From Acidaminococcaceae bacterium (GTDB lineage: Bacteria; Bacillota; Negativicutes; Acidaminococcales; Acidaminococcaceae): a stretch of 64,000 bases of DNA. Shown here piece after piece: positions 60,053 to 64,000 of this stretch (position 1 is the first letter of the stretch; every line of letters starts with the position of its first letter). Under the pieces are notes generated by a model, which was not told where the DNA came from, ran no database searches, and saw only the letters and a program-made list of their open reading frames with translations. The stretch lies in the NCBI GenBank assembly GCA_022484685.1, contig JAKVKY010000004.1, positions 25,644 through 89,643 of the forward strand, given 5' to 3'. The translations under genes and the position numbers were made by a program.

Positions 60053-61042
60053 ATGTTTGCCAAGAAAAAAGTTGTTGCTCTGGGTTTAGCCCTCACTTTA
60101 GCTTTAGGACTCGTCGCCGGCTGCGGCGGTGCTGGTGATAAAAAACCGGCAGCCAAAAAGATGTACAATGTGGGTATCGCGCAGCTGGTAGAACATCCGG
60201 CTTTGGATGCGGCCAACAAAGGTTTCGTGGACGGCCTGGCTTCCAAGGGCTATAAGGAAGGCCAGAATGTGAAGTTTGATAAGCAGAACGCCCAGGCTGA
60301 TCAATCCAACCTGCAGAACATCGCCCAGCGCTTTGTTTCCAATAAGGTGGATTTGATTTGCGCCATTGCCACGCCGACGGCGCAGACCATGGCCAATGCC
60401 ACCAAGGATATTCCTATCGTGGGCACCGCTATCACGGATTACGAAGCCGCAAAATTAGTTAAAGATAATAAGAAGCCCGGCACCAATGTGACCGGTACTA
60501 CCGATATGAACCCGGTCAAGGAACAGGTAGAACTGGCGCTGAAAATTATGCCGAAGGCCAAGACTTTAGGTTTGATTTACTGCTCCAGCGAAGTCAACAG
60601 CCAGATTCAGGCCCAGATGGCCAAGACGGCTGCCAAAGCCAAGGGCCTCAATGTTTTAGAAACCACGGTTTCTACCGTGAATGATATTCAGCAGGCTGCC
60701 CAGAACTTAGTGGGCAAGGCCGATGTGATTTATGTGCCTACCGATAACGTTTTGGCCAGCGCTATGCCGACCCTGACCGCGATTACCAACGAAGCCAAGA
60801 TTCCCGTTATCTGCGGTGAAGGCGGGATGCTGAAGGGCGGCGGTACCGCTACCCTGGCCGTTGATTATTACAAACTTGGTTTTACCACCGGCGAGATGGC
60901 AGCAGATATTCTTGCAGGTAAATCCAAACCGGCCGATATGGCCATTAAAGCCCAGGATAAATTTGAGACCATCATCAACAAGGCCGAAGTCCAGAAGTTG
61001 GGCTTGCAGTTACCGGCTGACCTGGAGAAGTTCGCGAAATAA
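60053..61042 (+). CDS. ABC transporter substrate-binding lipoprotein, TrpX-like, copy 2
   Basis: Paralogue of the preceding gene, about 329 residues. Long identical stretches include QNAQADQSNLQNIA, VDLICAIATPTAQ and LIYCSSEVNSQIQ, and differences cluster around the HPALDA and YEAAKLV loops. ATG 60053 (MFAKKKVV) aligns with the start of copy 1; ATG 60041 is an in-frame alternative. Its stop TAA overlaps the permease ATG (TAATG), so this copy is translationally coupled to the transporter, while copy 1 is not. Confidence 0.88.
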   Translation: MFAKKKVVALGLALTLALGLVAGCGGAGDKKPAAKKMYNVGIAQLVEHPALDAANKGFVDGLASKGYKEGQNVKFDKQNAQADQSNLQNIAQRFVSNKVDLICAIATPTAQTMANATKDIPIVGTAITDYEAAKLVKDNKKPGTNVTGTTDMNPVKEQVELALKIMPKAKTLGLIYCSSEVNSQIQAQMAKTAAKAKGLNVLETTVSTVNDIQQAAQNLVGKADVIYVPTDNVLASAMPTLTAITNEAKIPVICGEGGMLKGGGTATLAVDYYKLGFTTGEMAADILAGKSKPADMAIKAQDKFETIINKAEVQKLGLQLPADLEKFAK

Positions 61043-61926
61043 TGATTGATCTATTAGTGCCGACGGTTGCCCAGGGCTTGCTCTGGGCAATCATGGCCTT
61101 AGGTGTTTATATTACTTTCAGGGTCCTCGATATTGCCGATCTGACCGTGGAAGGAACTTTCCCTCTGGGCGCGGCTACTGCGGCAGCAGTAATCGCAAAG
61201 GGTGGTTCCCTGATCACGGCTTTTGTATTGGCGGCCATTGCCGGTTGCTTAGCCGGGGTGGTGACAGGCGTCCTGCATACCAAATTAAAAATTCCCGCGC
61301 TGCTGGCGGGCATCCTGACCATGATTGGGCTCTATTCCGTGAACCTGCGCATCATGGGCAAGGCGAACCTGTCCATGCTGGGCATGGATACCGCTTTTAC
61401 CTATATGAAAAACCTGACCGGTTTCAGCAATTCCGTGACCGTGCTCTGCGTAGGCGCCATCAGCTGCATCTTGATCAGCGTGGTGATCTACTGGTTCTTC
61501 GGCACCGAGATTGGCTGCGCTATTCGCGCCACCGGTTTTAACCAGCAAATGATTCGCGCCCAGGGCGTGAATACCAATATCACTATCGTGCTGGGTCTTC
61601 TCATCAGCAATATGCTGGTGGGTATCGCCGGCGCCCTGGTGGCACAGAACAACGGTTTCGCCGATGTGGGCATGGGCGTAGGCACCATCGTCATCGGTCT
61701 GGCCAGCGTTATTATCGGCGAGGTGCTCTTTGGCACCCGCAGTTTCAAGAACAGTTTGATCAGCGTCTGCCTGGGCAGCGTGGTGTACCGTATCGTCATC
61801 GCGGTAGTGCTGCAGATGGGCATGCCGCCTAACGATTTAAAACTGTTTACTGCCATCCTGGTAGCGATCGCGTTGTCGCTGCCGCTGATCCAGAATCAGT
61901 TTAAGGGTAGAAAGGCGGCCAAATAA
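61042..61926 (+). CDS. ABC transporter permease, TrpY-like
   Basis: The 294-residue inner-membrane protein has about eight helices and resembles the branched-chain-type permeases that accompany PF04392 binding proteins (ALGVYITFRVLDIADLTVEGTF, LHTKLKIPALLAGILTMIGLY, IRATGFNQQMIRAQGVN). It overlaps the binding protein stop by one base at its start and the ATPase start at its end (TAATG), indicating tight coupling. Confidence 0.9.
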   Translation: MIDLLVPTVAQGLLWAIMALGVYITFRVLDIADLTVEGTFPLGAATAAAVIAKGGSLITAFVLAAIAGCLAGVVTGVLHTKLKIPALLAGILTMIGLYSVNLRIMGKANLSMLGMDTAFTYMKNLTGFSNSVTVLCVGAISCILISVVIYWFFGTEIGCAIRATGFNQQMIRAQGVNTNITIVLGLLISNMLVGIAGALVAQNNGFADVGMGVGTIVIGLASVIIGEVLFGTRSFKNSLISVCLGSVVYRIVIAVVLQMGMPPNDLKLFTAILVAIALSLPLIQNQFKGRKAAK

Positions 61927-62720
61927 TGTTAGAAGTGAAAAATATTTATAAGACTTTCTTCCCGGGGACCATTAACGAAAAACGGGCGCTCACGGGTTTA
62001 AGCCTGCATTTGAAGCCGGGCGATTTTGTCACCGTCATCGGCGGCAACGGCGCCGGCAAATCCACGCTTTTAAATTCCATCAGCGGCGTGCTGCGGGTGG
62101 ATAAGGGCCAGATTATCATTGACGGCACGGACGTGACCAAGATGCCGGAACACCAGCGGGCCAAGTATATCGGCCGCGTGTTCCAGGATCCTATGATGGG
62201 CACCGCCGCCGGCATGATGATTGAAGAAAATCTGGCCATTGCCTCCCGCCGGGGACAGACTCCGGGATTAAGGTGGAGCCAGCGGGAAGAGGACGATGCA
62301 CGTTTCGTCAAATTATTAAAAGAACTGGACCTGGGCCTGGAAGACAGGCTGACGGCCCGGGTAGGACTGTTAAGCGGCGGCCAGCGCCAGGCGCTGACCC
62401 TGCTCATGGCTTCTTTAAAGACGCCTAAACTTTTGCTTTTGGACGAACATACGGCGGCCCTGGACCCCAAGACGGCGGAAAAAGTGCTGGACCTGACCCA
62501 GAAGATTGTGTCCCGGGACCATCTGACCACCCTGATGATTACCCATAACATGCGAGACGCGCTGCGCTTTGGCAACCGGCTCATCATGATGCACGAAGGA
62601 CGCATCCTGGTGGACGTGGAAGGGGAAAAGAAGAAGACGCTGAAGATTCCTGACTTGCTGCAGATGTTTGAGCAGGCGGCGGGGAATGAATTGGACAGCG
62701 ATAGTTTGCTGCTGAGTTAG
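61926..62720 (+). CDS. ABC transporter ATPase, TrpZ-like
   Basis: The 264-residue ATPase has Walker A IGGNGAGKSTLLNSISG, Q-loop RVFQDPMMGTAAGMMIEEN, signature LLSGGQRQALTLLMAS, Walker B LLLLDEHTAALDP and H-loop MITHNM. The DEHTAALDP form is typical of the ATPases paired with PF04392 binding proteins. It is the last gene of the operon; no terminator follows directly, only a long palindromic repeat. Confidence 0.93.
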   Translation: MLEVKNIYKTFFPGTINEKRALTGLSLHLKPGDFVTVIGGNGAGKSTLLNSISGVLRVDKGQIIIDGTDVTKMPEHQRAKYIGRVFQDPMMGTAAGMMIEENLAIASRRGQTPGLRWSQREEDDARFVKLLKELDLGLEDRLTARVGLLSGGQRQALTLLMASLKTPKLLLLDEHTAALDPKTAEKVLDLTQKIVSRDHLTTLMITHNMRDALRFGNRLIMMHEGRILVDVEGEKKKTLKIPDLLQMFEQAAGNELDSDSLLLS

Positions 62721-62781
62721 TAGCAAAGAGAATTTGTAATAAGAGAGTGCGCAGTTGTGAATTGGCAACAGTCACAGTTTA

Positions 62782-62949
62782 AAACGGGTGCAAGCTCTAC
62801 GCGCAAGACTACATAATGCTGTTTTAGTGGTTGGCTCAGCTGCTCGCATGCTGTTCCCGGTCTTGCGACCGGGCCTTCATGCTCGCGACGCTTCGCTAAC
62901 CTACTAAAACGACGCATTATTCCGATGCACGTATCGCTTGCACCCGTTT
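62782..62949. repeat. Nested palindromic repeat element, copy A (168 bp)
   Basis: The outer arms AAACGGGTGCAAGC (62782-62795) and GCTTGCACCCGTTT (62936-62949) are perfectly complementary. Inside, ATAATGC pairs with GCATTAT, GTTTTAGT (62821-62828) with ACTAAAAC (62903-62910), and GCATG..CCCGGTC with GACCGGG..CATGC in the core. The 90-bp core recurs in inverted orientation at 63205-63293, while the outer arms differ in sequence. Confidence 0.8.
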
Positions 62950-63021
62950 CCAATTGTTGTTGCGAGTACGAGCACGAACCCTTTTATAAATTTATTATTT
63001 TTATTAATCAGGACAGCAAAA

Positions 63022-63062
63022 AGCAGCTGTAAGATAAAATTCTTACAGCTGCTTTTATTTTT
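63022..63062. terminator. Strong hairpin terminator between the two repeat elements
   Basis: AGCAGCTGTAAGA pairs with TCTTACAGCTGCT, followed by TTTATTTTTT on plus and TTTTT on minus. It could end both the transporter operon and trxB. Confidence 0.8.
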
Positions 63063-63160
63063 TGTTAGGCGCAAGTAAGTTATTTGTGGTAAGGAAATTT
63101 ATTTGCCGGATGCTTTTTTGTTCAGTCTTTCCTTGGTGATTTCTGCGATAGTAAATATAA

Positions 63161-63336
63161 AAGGGGCGGGAAAGATACTGCGCGCGAATGCGGAAGGGCG
63201 CGTAGTTTTAGTAGGACGGCGCAGCGTCGTGAGCATGAAGGCCCGGTCGTAAGACCGGGAACAGCATGCGAGCAGCGAGCAGGCCACTAAAACAGCGCCA
63301 TGTAGCTCTGAGCGCAAAGCATTTTTCCCGCCCCTT
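63161..63336. repeat. Nested palindromic repeat element, copy B (176 bp, inverted relative to A)
   Basis: The outer arms AAGGGGCGGGAAA (63161-63173) and TTTCCCGCCCCTT (63324-63336) are complementary. Inside, AATGC/GCATT, GGCGC (63197-63201)/GCGCC (63295-63299) and GTTTTAGT/ACTAAAAC pair, around the same CCCGGTC..GACCGGG core as copy A. The outer stems have different bases from copy A but keep pairing. Confidence 0.8.
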
Positions 63337-63377
63337 AGGTATTAAATGCTGGTTAAGAGAAATATCTGCTGCGAGTT

Positions 63378-64000
63378 TTACAGCGTGTTCAGATATTCTT
63401 CGGCAAACTTGGAGGCCATGGCGCCGTCCGCGGCGGCGGTGATAATTTGGCGCAGGGCCTTGGTGCGGATATCGCCTACGGCGAAAACGCCGGGCAGGTT
63501 GGTGCGGGTGGTTTCGTCGGCGATGATGTAACCCTGTTTGTCCAGCTGCAGCTGGCCTTCAAACATTTGGGTTACGGGTACGCGACCGATGGCTACGAAC
63601 AGTCCGGCCACGGCAATTTTCTGAGTGCTGCCGTCTTTGTTGGCGACGGTGATGCCGGTAACTTTTTTCTCCGCGTGGATGGCTTTTACGGAACTGTTGT
63701 AAAGGATAGTTACGTTCTTAGCTTCCAGGAGGGTACGCAGCATAACTTGTTGCGCCGCCAGTTTGTCCCGGCGGTGGATCAGGGTCACGTGTTTGCAAAT
63801 CTTGGAGAGGAACAGGGCTTCTTCCACGGCGGTGTTGCCGCCGCCTACGATAGCCACGTCCTTGTCTTTATAAAGCATGCCGTCGCAGGTAGCGCAGTAG
63901 GCTACGCCCCGGCCCCACAGATTCCGTTCTTCCGGCAGACCGATTTCCCGGGGATTAGCGCCCAGCGCCAAAATAATGGCTTTGCCGGTAAAATCTCCGT
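63378..64000 (-). CDS. trxB: Thioredoxin reductase, C-terminal part (5' end beyond window)
   Basis: The frame is open to the right edge (residues before the first possible start read GDFTGKAIILALGANP), so the start lies outside. The redox motif VAYCATCDG, the NADPH-binding VAIVGGGNTAVEEALFL and the C-terminal FAD motif PGVFAVGDIRTKALRQIITAAADGA identify thioredoxin reductase, which reduces thioredoxin with NADPH in the cytosol. The end is typical (ASKFAEEYLNTL). Confidence 0.93.
   Translation of the reverse strand, partial: GDFTGKAIILALGANPREIGLPEERNLWGRGVAYCATCDGMLYKDKDVAIVGGGNTAVEEALFLSKICKHVTLIHRRDKLAAQQVMLRTLLEAKNVTILYNSSVKAIHAEKKVTGITVANKDGSTQKIAVAGLFVAIGRVPVTQMFEGQLQLDKQGYIIADETTRTNLPGVFAVGDIRTKALRQIITAAADGAMASKFAEEYLNTL

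Noticed and set aside
63099..63317. Minus-strand frame ending IAEITKERLNKKASGK
   Set aside because: Most of it lies inside palindromic repeat B and no start signal is seen; the C-terminal piece could be the relic of a disrupted gene but cannot be supported.
62782..63336. Integron attC sites or insertion-sequence ends
   Set aside because: The GTTTTAGT/ACTAAAAC arms do not fit GTTRRRY/RYYYAAC, and there is no transposase or integrase.
1..64000. CRISPR arrays, rRNA genes, prophage or transposase genes
   Set aside because: I found no regularly spaced repeats, rRNA segments or recognisable phage or IS proteins anywhere in the window.

Overview
The window is bacterial chromosome, moderately GC-rich, with strong AGGAGG-type ribosome binding sites. 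It mixes Firmicutes traits (a T-box leader, NrdR-type class III ribonucleotide reductase control, a MurNAc PTS operon, TcyABC-like cystine uptake) with diderm traits (a signal-peptide beta-barrel protein ending in Phe at 17615-18712, and several envelope enzymes that fit a periplasm). That points to an anaerobic member of the Negativicutes, possibly Acidaminococcaceae. The family is an inference; HydE, class III RNR and aspartase fit an anaerobe.

Layout. 1-3.6 kb: end of a DASS anion transporter and a soluble hybrid sensor kinase. 3.6-7.7 kb: an intact tRNA-Thr(CGT), then an AT-rich cargo block (HxlR regulator, MATE pump, flavin reductase, VOC/glyoxalase protein, exported DJ-1/PfpI protein) closed by a decayed copy of the tRNA 3' end plus its terminator, which is the signature of a tRNA-integrated island. 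7.7-9.75 kb: a flavodoxin with a shortened C-terminus behind a MerR-type 19-bp-spacer promoter, and a lone trpD behind a Trp-type T-box.

10.1-24.7 kb is the most unusual region. An operon resembling Bacillus ydjGHI (zinc-ribbon membrane protein, TPM-domain protein, SPFH protein with C-terminal zinc ribbons) has a nucleoside hydrolase lipoprotein and a secreted 5'-nucleotidase inserted. It is followed by an outer-membrane barrel protein, a 1259-residue sensor that fuses a YdjG-like zinc-ribbon module to a binding-protein-like domain, a multi-TM region and a degenerate kinase-like tail, then a NarX/DesK-type kinase and a NarL-type response regulator. A dyad, ACTGAGG-N4-CCTCAGT, centred about 42.5 bp upstream of the predicted starts, serves two divergent promoters at 11.1-11.2 kb and a third at 31.4 kb. 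I infer that one activator, perhaps this response regulator, controls the beta-helix protein, the ydj-like operon and the exported paralogue pair at 31.5-32.6 kb.

24.7-29.5 kb: MurNAc catabolism on the minus strand (lysR-murQ-murP-mupG) and a candidate small RNA. 29.7-33.6 kb: aspA with an unusual leader terminator, two paralogous exported proteins (the second frameshifted), a glutaredoxin and a hotdog thioesterase. 33.7-37.3 kb: nrdD (glutaredoxin-fused, with two NrdR-like boxes) and nrdG. 37.4-41.2 kb: hydE, an enoyl-CoA hydratase, purC and an M48 protease. 41.4-46.2 kb: a cystine-type ABC transporter with an M20 amidohydrolase and a PatB/MalY C-S lyase. 46.4-52.3 kb: an M19 dipeptidase, an orphan binding lipoprotein beside a dCache diguanylate cyclase, a DtxR-family regulator and an FkbM methyltransferase. 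52.6-58.8 kb: a ferric/AEP/polyamine-class ABC transporter with three binding proteins, one predicted to be leaderless. 58.9-62.7 kb: a TrpXYZ-like ABC transporter with two binding proteins. 62.8-63.4 kb: two nested palindromic repeats in inverted orientation, then the end of trxB running off the right edge.
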